From NCBI RefSeq assembly GCF_027942865.1, contig NC_134515.1, positions 17,692,227 through 17,756,226 of the forward strand: DNA of 64,000 nt. Direction: 5' to 3'. Position 1 is the stretch's first letter. Every line of letters begins with the position of its first letter. The translations under genes were made by a program, and so were the position numbers. The notes below the pieces were generated by a model that had not been told where the DNA came from, searched no databases, and was given only the letters and a program-made list of their open reading frames with translations. The stretch comes from Odontesthes bonariensis. Taxonomy: Eukaryota; Chordata; Actinopteri; Atheriniformes; Atherinopsidae. Of the stretch, positions 11,701 to 24,400 are shown piece by piece.

Positions 11701-14078
11701 AAAAGCAAAATTATGAAAAAAGTTGTGTCACGTTTCAATAGATTTAGTTTTGTAACAGATTCACAAACTTCATTGAGATAGGGTTGTTTTTTTCTGTTAG
11801 TCTTTGTTTAAGGTCCCTGCAGTTTCTTTGTTTTCTGACAGATTAGCATTGGACTGATGTTTTCAGGCCTTCTCACCACTTCTTGTTTTCATTGTGCTCT
11901 CTGTTTGGATTATCTTCCTCGTCTTTTTCTGGTTTCTTGTTGTTTCCTTGTGTGTTTTTGGATTTTTGAAGCAGAATAGTGAGCTTGAGAGATGGCTTTT
12001 GTGTGTCCAAATGGAGATTTGGTTGGTGATGGAAGAAAGTCGGTGTCAGCAACCCTTTACTTTCGCCATGTTCAGGTTTTAACCACATAATTACTCAGTT
12101 CTATTAAGTAAGACGTCAAGGTTTCAGTTAGAATACACTCTCTGAGAACAAAAACAAAAACTCGCAGATGTCACATTTCTCACTTCTGCATCAAGCTTCT
12201 TCATTTTCTTGGTTGCCAGGGTGAGACATTATTTGGTGTGGTTCCACGGCATCTGTGTCAGCTTGTTATATAATTTTTTTTTAAAGATGATAAATTACCA
12301 TCTGTAGGAAATGTACAAGGTGTCGTGACAGAGCATTTGTCAAGCTGACAGTGAGAAAAGGAATGGAGGTGAAGCGTCAATAAAATATTTTTTTTGTGAT
12401 GATGTTTAACCTTTTGGCTTCATATTTGACACAGTTATGGTTCATTTCCAGGATGGCCATTTTGAGAACACCTACTACAGTGATTTTATCTCAAACCTGG
12501 AGAAAATCAAGTACACCGGTGAGTTTTATGCTGTCATTGAAAAAAATGCGACATTGCATGGTTGGAGATCAAACTTCACAGGCGACCTTCATCTGATCCT
12601 GAATTGTGCGTTTAAGTCTAATCAGACATTCGCGTAACCCCGACAGGTCAGTCCAGGAACATATCGAGCATCGATGTGCGCTCCATGCTCCCAGAGAACC
12701 TCAACCATTTCTTCAGGTACGAGGGCTCCCTCACTACTCCCCCCTGCTATGAGAGCATCATCTGGACTGTGTTTGATACACCCATCACTCTTTCACATAA
12801 CCAGGTTCGGCAGGCAGACAGAACTTTCGTCTTTAAAATTCAGAACTGATTAAAGAGTGTAACGTTCTCGTTTGAGAATGATGTGCTATTTGTGACATTC
12901 AGATCAGGAAACTGGAGAGCACGCTTATGGACATTGATAACAAGACCCTGTGGAATGACTACCGCATCGCTCAGCCGCTCAACGACCGTGTGGTGGAGTC
13001 TTCTTTCCTGCCACGACTCGGGAAAGGAAGTGCGTATCTTGTTGTGAAAGTGTGATAACTCAATGGTTTCAATATTCATTGCTCAGATGTGATGAAGTAA
13101 ACTTCCGAGGTTTCAGTCTAAGCCTCGTAATCTTTGTTTATTTTTTGTCTCCTCAGCATTTTGTCGGCAGGATGAAATAGAATCCAGACTCCTGAGGATC
13201 GAGGGTTTGATAACATCTCTTGGAAAGAACATGTATTCAGGTGATTGAACTGAACTGTTTTAGATGCCTGCATTAGAAACAGAGGCGCTCATATTTACTG
13301 AACAGTGTTTGCTTGTTTCTTACTTCTTCTCATTAGGAGGACCTCGCAACCTAAAGCCATCCAGATACGGTGAGTGCCTCTTCCATTGAACTATGACTGA
13401 AAGATGGTTCTCTCTCTGATTCTAGTTTTTGTGTCTGCTTCAGAACATCGTGATCTGTTTCCACTGGTGCTCAACTTCCAAGACAGGAATTCTGGCAGCT
13501 ATGCTTTGGCCCGCCTCAGCCATCACATGGAGCTGGACTCCTTCACTGTCTGCATGCACGTCCTGCCTCAGTTTGAAGGAGTTCACACCGCTATCTCCTA
13601 TTCCAGCATGGGCAACGACAACGAACTGATGATCTCCATCGGCGAGGACTCGGGTGCAAGAGAGGTGGGCCTCTGGATTGGCAACGAGTTTGTTAACCTG
13701 CCGCACAACTTTAGGCCCCACGACTGGGCGAACTACTGTGTCACCTGGTCATCCCACACCGGTGGCGCGGAGCTCTGGATTAACGGCATGGTTGGGGAGC
13801 AGCGGTACTTGAGGAGCGGTTACACAATCCAGCCTGGTGGTGTGTTCATTCTGGGCAAAGACCAGGATGGATTACTGGGAATCTCTAATGCAGATGCCTT
13901 CATGGGTAAGATGACTGATGTCAACGTGTGGGACTATGTGCTAAGCATGGCAGATATCAGGGACCAGATGTCATGTGAAACTAACAGCACTGTGGTGGGA
14001 AATGTATTCAGCTGGGGAAGCACCAAACTCAGCCTGTATGGAGGGGTGCAGCTGGACAGCCAGTACAGATGCTCCTGA
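8702..14078 (+). CDS. ca6: Carbonic anhydrase VI with C-terminal pentraxin domain, ten exons, 540 aa
   Basis: Coding exons: 8702-8795, 9387-9566, 9983-10131, 10452-10547, 12452-12518, 12647-12804, 12903-13029, 13157-13240, 13337-13369, 13444-14078; all introns are GT-AG and the total is 1,623 nt, an exact frame. The N-terminus is a signal peptide (about residues 1-20), so the product is secreted. The alpha-carbonic anhydrase domain (about 28-290) keeps the zinc ligands His116, His118 (motif HLHWGG) and His143 (LHVVH), the proton shuttle His90 (NNGHS), gatekeepers Glu130 and Thr225 (GSLTTPPC), and Cys47/Cys229, which should form the CA VI disulfide. It should therefore hydrate CO2. Exons 8-9 encode a short linker; exon 10 encodes a pentraxin domain (330-540). 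This fusion is the known architecture of non-mammalian CA VI; mammals lack the pentraxin part. The start has two in-frame ATGs (8702 and 8705); I took the first. Intron 4 (1.9 kb) holds nothing recognised. Confidence 0.95.
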
Positions 14079-14246
14079 AAAGCCTCACCTACTGCTATGC
14101 GCTTAAAAATGCTGCAATAAACTAAGATATCACTGCTGATGGTGGGGGGGTTAAATGTTCATTGTGTGTGTAATGAAGGACAAAGTAGATTTATATTTAA
14201 AATGTATGTCCCAGCTTCCTCCATGTATTCATGTCTTTGCATTATC

Positions 14247-14252
14247 AATAAA
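14247..14252 (+). terminator. Polyadenylation signal of ca6 (AATAAA)
   Basis: AATAAA lies 169 bases after the ca6 stop codon. A second AATAAA at 14116-14121, only 38 bases past the stop, could give a shorter 3' UTR. The downstream copy is followed by a T/G-rich stretch (about 14268-14280), which fits a cleavage site near 14,265-14,275. Confidence 0.6.
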
Positions 14253-14277
14253 GGCTTGCAAGAGACTTTTTGGTTTG

Positions 14278-14283
14278 TTTAAT
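14278..14283 (-). terminator. Candidate polyadenylation signal of the slc2a5-like gene (ATTAAA)
   Basis: On the minus strand ATTAAA sits about 240 bases past the transporter stop codon. No AATAAA was seen on this strand between it and the stop. If used, the transcript would end near 14,255-14,268, inside the end of the convergent ca6 transcript. This is inferred from sequence only. Confidence 0.4.
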
Positions 14284-14522
14284 GACTTGTGCAAATAATT
14301 CACACTTCCACAGATAAATGAAGTGACATTAACTCAGTATTTTTAGCCTGCACTGGAATGTTCAAAGATACACTGCCACAAACTACGCAAAGAGATTATT
14401 TCAATTCCTCCTTAGATAAGAAATACAATCTAAATTAAACCACTGAAGTCCATTACTCCACACTTCTCCTCACCCCACATTGCGTTGAAGACTTCCTCTC
14501 CTTTCGGTGCTCTGATTTTTCT

Positions 14523-17500
14523 TCAGAAGGCCGTGACCTTTTCTGCATCTTCCGGACTTTCTCTGCTGTCTTTCAGGGGTAGATTGCCATCGCCCAGTTT
14601 GATCTCTGTTTTGTTCCTCTGAGCAAACATCTGCGAGACCTCCAGGAAGGTCTTGTTCTTGGTCTCTGGCACCACCAGCCAGACGTAGACCAGCGTGACC
14701 AGGCAGATGACAGAAAAAATGATGAAGCTGTAGGGGCCGAGGTTTCCCTGAGGGGAGAAGGAAGAGAGAGGAAATGTGATCCATGTGTCCTCAAGATGAA
14801 AGGTTGTAAATCTGTCGGCCACAGACAGTTGGAAGTAAACAGCAGGCAAGGTGAGGTGAAGAGTGCTTTGATGCTGCTTTTATGGGAATACTCTTTTGTT
14901 TGGTCTCTGTTACACAAACACATTCATTCCTCTCTTGTTTGCTTTTCTCCATCTGGAATGTTTCGGTCTATCTCAATTATTACACCACGCTGTCCATCAG
15001 AAAAGAACAACAAAAAAAACAGAGCTCAATCAAAACAAAACTACTGAACACAAGTGATTTCACTGACAAGGTCATTATCAGCGTTGGTTATAAAGTTCAC
15101 ATTTCTGTTGCAGTCTCAAAGCCATATGAAAATCAAACCTTCCTCCTTCAGCCAATAAAAACGACCCTCTAATTTGAAGCCTTTCTCATGGAGTGCAAAA
15201 CTTTTTAGATATTTGGCTGCTTATCATTCATGTGGCACCAGCAGGAAGGTATCTGCTCAGACCCCTCACTGTTCTGCAACATGAGAAAGACTTCAAACAC
15301 ACAGCCAGAGTCACACATGAGGCATTTTACAAAGAAGACCAGAAGACTGCTCTATAGATTTGCACGTTGTCCAATTTTTATGTGAGAATGTACAATTCAT
15401 GTGAGAAAGAACTATTTGACTCAAAATGCGTAATTAGTTATATGTCTCAATCTTCAGTCAGGGGGCCATCACTGACTGCAAAATCTGTCACTTGAATTTT
15501 TGCAATGATGCAAAAGCCCTGAAGTCAAATAGCAGAAGTTAAGAGAGAACATGGAAGTATTACTACTAACTAAATACATGTCACTGTTTATAATGCAGAG
15601 GGTTTATTTTTTACTGGACTCGCCAAAAATGTCAAATTATTCTCCCAAAGAGTCAGAAGAATTTAGAATTTTCTTGCTGTATTTTTTCATATTTTTCTGT
15701 ACCTTTGTGGCAGTTTACATCTTCATATACACACCCAGACTTTAGGCAAATACAAGTCACTGCTAAAGACTAAAGAAAGAAAAAAAGACTCTTTTAAAGA
15801 CATGGTTGGTAATCCTGTTCAGAAACACATTTTGTAATACTGGGTGAAATGGTCCGTCTATCCTGAGAGAAATCTATACAAGATGTATTTAGAAAAAGGG
15901 ACGAAAATAATCAGACCTCTGTGGCAGCTGCAGGACTGAGAAAAAGCTTAGAGGAGGGGACACTTTCGAATCTTGCTAGCTCTCTTGCTAGCTCTCTAGG
16001 ATTACCTACCATAGCTTTAATTCTAGTGAAGTACGACACCCAAATAAATCATTTTGTGCTGATTTGTTTTTCCATCCATCCATCCATCATCTTCCGCTGG
16101 TCCGGGGATCGGGTCGCAGGGGCAGCAGCTTGAGCAGAGAAACCCAGACGTCCCTGTCCCCGGCCACTTCCTCCAGCTCTTCTGGGGGGACCCCGAGGCA
16201 TTCCCAGGCCAGCCGAGAGACATAGTCTCTCCAACGTGTCCTGGGTCTTCCCCGGGGCGTCCTCCCAGTGGGACGGGCCCGGAACACCTCACCGGGGAGG
16301 CGTCCAGGAGGCATTCTCACCAGATGCCTGGTTAGAATGAGATAGGGTGAGAAGCTCGGTCATCCGGGAGGGGCTCAGAGTAGAACCGCTGCTCCTCCGC
16401 ATCGAGAGGAGTCAGATGAGGTGGCTCGGGCATCTGGCATCTGTTTTTCATTTATTCTTATTTATTGTATCTTATCGCCTTGTTGTTCTAGTTGTAAATT
16501 TTATTTGACCGTAAAATCCGCTTTGGTCACCTTTGTTTTCTTTTAGATATGCTTTATAGATTCATTTAACCTTGACCTTAACCTTGACCTTGACCTAAAA
16601 AAGAAAAAAAATGAGGGAGAAATTAAGAGTTAAGAGGCCTTTTCTGGGGGCACCAGTGCACCACTGGTTTCAGGTGTTCGTGGTTTGATGCTCAGCAAGA
16701 GTCTAACTGAAACTTGAGACACAACAACTTGTGGTCAAGTTTACCTTTGTTTAGTTGACTTATACTAAAGGTTTTAAGTACAGTATATAACTGTAAATAA
16801 ATCCAAGTGGAGTGTAAATGATGTGGATTTGCCTTGCTGGTTACTTTTAACAAACATCTGTAGCTAATTTGATTTTGAAATGAAAGAAATGTTTTAAAAA
16901 AAAAACACTTTCTTCCTCCGTGTAGTTGTGTAACCAACCTCCATGAAGGGAAATACAAGGCCCACAGTGAAGTTGGAGAGCCAGTGGACGGAGCCTCCGA
17001 CCATGAAGGCCGCAGGCCTGGCCGACTGCCTGAACATCTCAGTGGTCACCACGTTTGGAATGGGGCCTGCAGGGAGCAGATGTGGTTAAGCGCAACCAAA
17101 ACACTCGCAACACACCATCACTCCTCCAGAGTCGAGGAGAGAGTGCTCATGTCTCAAACAAACCGAGTGCTGATTTACAAAACATGTGATTGCATGTCTG
17201 CACGCATCCAAACAACACTTCAGCTAATGGGGCACCCTGTTGTAATCAGTGTGTGTGAATAACCACAGGTGGGTCAGACTCACTGGCTCCTATGGCGTGC
17301 CCTATGACGTAGATGATGACACATGCGATGCTGACGTAGGGCATCCATGTCACACTCTCCTGTGGACAGAAATAAGAGGCTGTTTTTATCGCTGGCTGGT
17401 CGTATTGATGGTTTCCAACCTGACATGTGTGTCTGCTAAATGACCATTAAATTGTGTCTTTTCGGCATTTAATGATGTCTGTCTGAAAACGCAGGATCCA

Positions 17501-20500
17501 GGAGAGATTGTAGGTTTGAAGAGGCTGTGGTTCTCTTGTAATGGACCTATGTTTTAATGTCTCGGCTTTGTAATGACTTCAGCAAAGAGAGATGCTAAGT
17601 CATCTCTTTATTTCGCAGACCAGGTGCAAACTGCAGGTGTAAAATAGTGTCCGAGAACAGAGATAGGGCTGTTTTCTTTGCTGGTTTTGCACTCTGGTAG
17701 CTGATCCGAAGTCTTTGGACAGTCTATAATTTCCTGTGGTGTCGTCCTGATCAAAGAATTCTTATATTGTTTTACATACCCCTTCCGTGTCTTGCCTTGC
17801 CTGTCTTCTCCTGTTTTTCTAAGACTTTTTAGACATGCTCGTGTGTTCTTCTTTGCCTCATACTGGTAGAAAACTTAAACTGTTTGTGAGAGTTGTAATC
17901 CTATGCTAATTAAACCCACCCTCTCCTGTACGTCCTCGTCTGCTAATATGCCTGCATGTAATTTAGACTTGTACTGTGCTGGAGGCAATGCGGAAGTGGG
18001 GCTTGCTCTAACCCGTTAAGAGTGCTGTCACAGCTTTTTTATGGAAAAGTACCAGGATGCTCATTCAGACATTTGGCCGACACACTCAGATGGCCTCAGA
18101 TTAATGGAAAGCAGTGCAGATGAGAAAGGGGCTTTCAGAAGTGCACCTGAATGCCTCATTCATAGAAATAGGTTGTTTTAATTTAGAATGGAAAATGAAT
18201 ATATGCTGAATAAATGTTAAAAACTGTGTCAGACTGCAGTGAATCATATTGTTCGATGTAAAAATGTGTCATTCCTGAATTACACTGCTGCCCATGTACT
18301 CTCTACGCCTCTTGTTATCTATATGATGGAAAGGATTTTTTTTTTCCAGCATCAAAATCGAGTTCTACTAACATGGATGGCAGGGCAGTATTTAGTAATG
18401 CTTTGCTGTTTCATCGGCGCAGGACAGATGTAGAAATGTAACATAACTAAACAAGAGAGACTTAATTTTATGTGACAATGACAGACAGTAACTAACGACA
18501 CAGGTTAAAGTGGAAGAAAGTAAACACTGCAGGTGGAGATGATTCAGAGCTACTTTTCCTTATCTGTGGCCTTATTAAGTGAACTGACGATGTTGGCTGT
18601 AAGAGCAGATCTGACTCAGCGTGTTGTGTCAGTGTTAATTATCATTATATTGTTCTCTATTATATCTGATCAGAAAGGTTAGATATTCTTAAAGCGGTGA
18701 TATGATGTGAGGATCAGATTGCTTTGCACCGATACAGCTGGTGGGATTTTTTTGAACGTTTATACTTAAAGTACATTTCAGAGCCCGTACTTTTTCCCTT
18801 TTACCTTTAAGTGAAGAAGATGAATCAGTACTTTTATCTTTATCGAAAATCCTTTTTTTTTTAAAAATAATAATAATCCACTTCTGCTTGTATAAAGGAG
18901 TAAAGACTGTGTGTACTTAGTAACCTCTGCCTGAGACTTAATCCGACGGCTTTTGGTTCAGAAGAGAACAGCAAGCAGATCAATCTAAGACTTTTTTGCA
19001 GCCGCACAGTCTGATCCAGAAACAGTGATTTTGGCTCCAGAACGATGTCCTTTAAAATTGAAACTTTATATCACCATATATAAAGTAAAACTTTAGACAA
19101 TGTGTATATTTATGCCCCTCCTTTGCACCACCTTTAGTCCATTTTTACAATCTAACTTATCTTCAGCCCTGCTCACTAAAATATTTACATTATATTCAAT
19201 CTAACTAAGACAGCAACGGTTTGACCAATCATTGCATGACAAGACGCAACTCAAAGATCAGTCATTTATGTCTAAAACTGCACACATTTACAGTGATTGT
19301 AGTGCAGCGGTGTTAAGCCTCAGTATGTTTCTAGACATGCCTAAAAAGATAGTCCTAAAAAGTACTATCTGTGCCTTAGACTGCACTCATAACTCTTTGG
19401 AAGCAAATCTTCTGACGTCGACTGGACATTGATTATCTATTTGAATGCTCGGCCACTAGATGGCAGCGGTGTAACATATTAAAGGTGTAGATGTCACTGT
19501 CGCTATCACACAGTACCTGAAAAGAGAGGGCCACAGTGAGCAGCACACAGGCTCCGCAGCAGATACCAAATCCCAAAAGGAGAAGCAGTTTTCGGCCTGA
19601 GGACTCCACAATGAAGACCTGGGACAACAAATTCCCTGTTCAGCAAAAAGGTGTCCTGCTGGCATGATCAAACAACAGACTGCTGATTTCTGCTGCTCCC
19701 CTTATGTTCAGTTTCAGCTTTTCAGGGTACGTACGGCAGCTATGGTCATGAAGACGTTCACAGCACCTGTGCCCACTGTGACATACTGGACGTCATTCTC
19801 ATTGACTCCTGCAGATCCATAAATGCTGTCTGCATAGTAGTAAATCTGGAGAAAGAAATTGTCATCAGAATATTAGAATTGGAGAACAAATTTAGAGAGA
19901 TGCTCCAGACAAAAAGAGGTGAATATAGATACTTAAACAGAACATGATTTCAAAACAATGCACGCTTATGCATGTGAGAGGGACATGGGGCGAGTAGGCA
20001 GGCACGTCTCACCGCGTTGACCCCCGACAGCTGCTGACCCATGTTCAGGATGATGATGGAGATCAGCTGCCAGCGGAGAGAGCGCTGGGACAGCAGGGAG
20101 AGCACTGTCAGATGGCCCTCAGACCGCTCTGATTGGTCCTCCAGACGCATCTCTGTCATCTCTGCATCCACGTTGTCCCAGCCACGCAGACGCTGTAGTG
20201 CTAAGAGTGACAAATCATTCAGAACGCCACTGAGTGCAGTTTTATTGCAGCCATGTGAAGCAGTTTTTGTGTATTCTTACCTTTCTTTGCGTTCTTCTCG
20301 TCTCCCTTCTGGATGAGCATGTACCGGGGGCTCTCTGGGAAAAAGGGCAGCAGCAGAAGTTCTGTCACGGCGGGAATGCCGGTCAAGCCAAGCATGAGGG
20401 TCCAGCCTGGATATGAAGATGAACACACAAGGTGGCTCTTTTTAACCGGTTTTCATATTTTATTATATCTGTCAGTATCCAACCAAAAAAAGAAAAAAAC

Positions 20501-21484
20501 TTTAACTAAGAACCTGTGGTGTTCCCCAGTATGTTTCTGATGCCCAGCACTTGTGCACAGAGGATGCCAATCGTGATGAAGAGCTGTGGTATGATGCCAA
20601 GGGCTCCCCTCAGGTTTTTGGGAGAGAGTTCACCCAGATACATTGGCACCACATTGGAGGAGAGACCTGCAGACAGGGAGGGATGCTGGGATGAAATCAA
20701 CTTCTACCCATGCCTGAATCCTAACAAATGGCTGAAAATAAAGAATCCTACCTGCACATATGCCCACTATAAACCTGGCAACAATGATGATCTCGAAGGA
20801 CTTAGCGATCTCACTGACCCCCATCATCACAGCAGGGACGATGGAGAAGATGTTGTTGAAGAGGAGGGTGCCCTTCCTATTGCAGGGTTGAAGCAGATGA
20901 AGGACATCCACCGTGCAGCTCAGACAAAACCTCCTTAACATGGCATAAAGGAGTTTTACCTTCCAAACTTGTTAACCAGAGGAGCCACCATTAAGGAGCC
21001 AAAGAAGCCTCCAAGAGGGTACATAGAGACGGACAGAGACCACAGCAGAGTCAGGAAGTTCTCCTCCATCGCTGTGTTGTAACGCTCCACATAGGTGGTG
21101 TTATAAAACTGCTGCATGTACTGAAGAGAGCAGGACAGTACTGAGAAAAACACATGTCAGAGTTACAGGCCTCGGTATGCGCGTTACAGTGAAGTGGTTA
21201 CCGGTGCTGGGGAGTTGATAACCGCCACGTTATAGCCATACTGGAAGGATGAACCAAACGCAGATATGAGTGTAGCTAGTGCCAGGACAGCAGTCAACCT
21301 CTGTTGAGGGACATCAGTAAAAGAATTTAAAAAAACCTATTTTATCAAAACAAACACCATCTATCATAATTCTTTGAACTCTTTTGCCAAAGGACAGATC
21401 AACATAAGGCCTGATATTCCCACCTGGGCAGTAACTCACCCCTCTCCTCTCCACAGGCTGCTCCCAATCCTTAAGCTCTGCCAT
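14523..21484 (-). CDS. slc2a5: Class II facilitative hexose transporter (GLUT5-like), twelve exons, 512 aa
   Basis: Minus-strand coding exons in order: 21440-21484, 21202-21300, 20960-21120, 20752-20876, 20514-20666, 20281-20406, 20013-20200, 19735-19845, 19517-19618, 17284-17359, 16939-17066, 14523-14747; total 1,539 nt, exact frame. The product is a 12-helix MFS plasma-membrane sugar transporter that moves fructose and/or glucose by facilitated diffusion. Visible hallmarks are the early [19 protein letters not shown] helix, sequon Asn55-Thr-Thr in extracellular loop 1, NKFGRK after helix 2, PESPR at 218-222, QQLSGVNA at 292-299 followed by Ile300, and VPETK at 464-468. The Asn-Ala-Ile of helix 7 is the NXI motif of fructose-permissive GLUTs (GLUT2, 5, 7); glucose-only GLUT1/3/4 have Val there. 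SLC2A7 is the main alternative name; synteny and overall similarity favour slc2a5. The start is the ATG at 21484 (good context, GCCATGG). The exon 11 donor (GTTGGT) is weak but the join is in frame. Confidence 0.93.
16072..16436 (-). mobile_element. LINE 3'-end fragment with an inverted 5' segment, in slc2a5 intron 11
   Basis: Positions 16072-16328 are, on the minus strand, the 3' end of a common fish non-LTR retrotransposon. They encode the reverse-transcriptase ORF tail ([17 protein letters not shown]..., then an RPRTRW motif) and end in a GGAT tetranucleotide tail. Positions 16340-16436 belong to the immediately preceding part of the same element but lie in the opposite orientation. The two pieces meet at about 16,325-16,340. 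The family is recognised from memory of fish repeats; the exact clade (Rex1, L2 or RTE type) is not settled. Confidence 0.75.
16568..16596 (+). repeat. Short tandem array of ACCTTG/TGACCT units
   Basis: About five 6-base units built on ACCTTG. Read on the minus strand, the array contains TCAAGGTCA, the extended half-site bound by monomeric nuclear receptors of the ERR and NR5A type. It lies in intron 11 of the slc2a5-like gene, 130 bases beyond the LINE fragment. It may be no more than a simple repeat. Confidence 0.55.
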
Positions 21485-24400
21485 GGCCGTGTTTGGACTT
21501 GTTGTCACCTTCAGCAATCACAACAGTGCGTTTTGTTGTTACTGCACCACTGGATCCGTAGTGCCCTTTGGACGCGAGATCAGAGAGCGTCGCTGCGGTT
21601 TACGGCTCTTGTGCTGCTGATTGTGCTCTCAAGTTAAAGAAGATTCCAATGCAGTGGTAACGAGATATTAGATCCTGCTTGGATTTAATGCAGGTATAGG
21701 TGTTAGTATTGCACCACACCTTCAACTACGGTACACCGATTTAATGGATGAGAGATACAACTGTCATTAAAGCATAAGAGATAAGGATAAGGCATCTTTA
21801 TTGCATATCCACCTGCAGGTTACAATGTTATTTATTAAAAGAGCAGTGTTTAGCATCGCATGATTTAAAGGGACTATCTGCTTTCATCCCGGAGTTAATT
21901 TCCCACTGATAATACTGAATAGACGCATTTTTTTTTTTTTGCAGAAGCACCACTGCTGCATATGTCCTTTTATTTACTGTCTGCTTTGTCTGTGATTTGT
22001 TTTGTGCTGCATCACCGCTTATCTCTAAAGCTGAGTCTGTTTGTCAATACAATGCCCCTGAGGCTGTTTGCTCTTTAAGCTGGTTGTCATTTGCTTCGAG
22101 GCTTCAAGGACGCCTCAATGCAAAGACAGGTTGACACATGGGAGCTTATTATTATACACTTCACACAAAAAAAAAGAAGTTTCTGTTAAGCAGGGCGAAA
22201 CATAAGGCTGCATGTTTATGTCTGCATACATTTGGAACGTCTATTTCTGAGGGGAGCTGTACAGTTAAACTTGATTTGATCGCACAAACTTAACAATGGA
22301 GTGTGCTTCTTCTTCTATTTATGAGACCCAGCGGGCGTTTCAGTATATAGACACTTTACATTAGCAGTTTCATTAACTAAAAGTTCCGTTAAAAGTCTGG
22401 TTTTAAAGTTGAATGTATTTAAGATTTGTATGGAGAGAAACATCAGTGGAATCACACCTGACAGTGTTTTGATGAACTTGTTCTGATTTGAACTGATTCA
22501 GTGAACAGATGCTACAAATTTGATTCAAGCCTCATACTTAACAGTTTCAAGGAGCAAATCTTTTTAACTTGAGGCTTGGTCCAAATCATAGAGCACATTT
22601 TCAAGATCAATCGCCCTGTGTCTCTGAAGAATTAGAATAAAAAGACAGAAAGAAACTGTCCAGTAAAGTAACGCTGAGACTGCGTCATACAGAACTACAT
22701 GTAGATCTGGTGGGAAATCTGCCGCAGCCTTTCCCACTTAAGTGTCATGGTTTGTGAGTTCATGTCCTTTGTGTTCCAATATTCTTGGTCTCGGTTAACT
22801 TGCGGTTTTATTATTTATGAAGTCTGTTCTCCTTGTTCTCCTCAGTTAGTTTCCCTCCTGCCTTCAATTTACACTGGTGTTTGCATAAGTGCCCTGCACC
22901 TGGCTTTCATTAGTCGTTAGTGTTGTTCATTCATTCATTAGTTTGATCAGTATTTCAGCTCCTCATTTTCCGTTGTTCTCTGCCAGTTTGCTGTTGCATG
23001 CAGAGTGTTGTTTCATGCTAATTCTGGTTCCTGCCTCCTTCGGCTTTGTTTTTTTTTCTGATTTGTGGACTGCCTGTCACAGCAGCACCTTTGGTTGAGG
23101 GAGTAATAAGATGTGAGCTTGGGAACATAAATTTAAAGTCAGTGCTGTTTGCATTTAAATTGCTGGATTCCTATCCTGTATAATATACTTTTTGGTTTAG
23201 CTTACAAGACCACTGATGGAGTCTTGTTGGAGATAACATGTAGGCACATCTTACTATTCTAAGCATATCTTACAACAGTGCAAGTCAAAGTGCATTGTGG
23301 CTTTATCAGCTTATTGCTCACTTATTGAAAAAGACGTGCACAGCCTCATGACATGACACTATAAACAGAACATTTACTGAGCACAAGCATAGAAGCACAA
23401 AGAATTAAAAGGTCTCTGGTCCAGAATCTGTGTTCAGTGCGTTTGTTAAATTTTTGTGATAGTATGTAAAAACCAACACGGAATAAGGACAAAGACATGG
23501 AAAATGACAGAACGAACACTAAGAAATGGAAAACTCAAAAGTGACATGAGATATAGAGCTTTAAAAAAGCATTAAAGCCAAAATGACCTAAAAGGGCTAA
23601 AATGAAATTCAGGCAAACTACACTTAAGAAGACACAAAGACACATAATGATAATGAAACAACTACAATGAGACTAAAAGCCACAAAAACAAATTAAGTGT
23701 GTGTGTTCATCATTTGGGGGCATTTGGATGGTGTTATGACCTGGCTTAGCTAGGGAAAGGGCAGGTAAACCAGATGGTGATAGGAAAAGTTGTTTCTTGT
23801 TCATGACAACAATATATAAGAGTACAATAAAAAAAAGCAAAACTGGATCTTAACTGAGAGCCTGTGGGTGTTAACTGATCAATAGAATTAGCAAAGCAAT
23901 GGACACTAGTCAAAATTTATGAGGCTAGAGAAAAGAAAGTAGTGAATCAAAAGGCAATTCAAATACTTTTAAAATAAATCAATAGTTAACCACCCAGGTC
24001 TTAATGACTCTAACAAATGAGAAAAACAAACTACGAATAACAAAATAATAACAACAACCAAGCCTGGCTTTGCCTCAAACAATAAAAAAAAAACGTGTAT
24101 AAAAAGCCCCACAAATTTCCTTCAGGCTCAATAAAGCATTTATTTATCTATGAAGAATATCTTAACAAGGCCTATACCACTGAGGTGGCACTAAAACAAA
24201 TATTGCCTCTAACGCTCACAGCCTCTGAAGGGTAAGCAATACTGGTACAGATACACAAAGTTCAGACTAATTCCACAAACAAATGCTGCCTACCAAACGT
24301 AATACAATTACAGCAATGGATATGCCGAAACAAAACAGGGCTCAGTGGCAAGTTGCTCACATTACAGCTGCCCCACATAGTGGATAGCACACAACTTAAG

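Noticed and set aside
20516-20938. 140-codon plus-strand frame
   Set aside because: It is the antisense of transporter exons 4 and 5.
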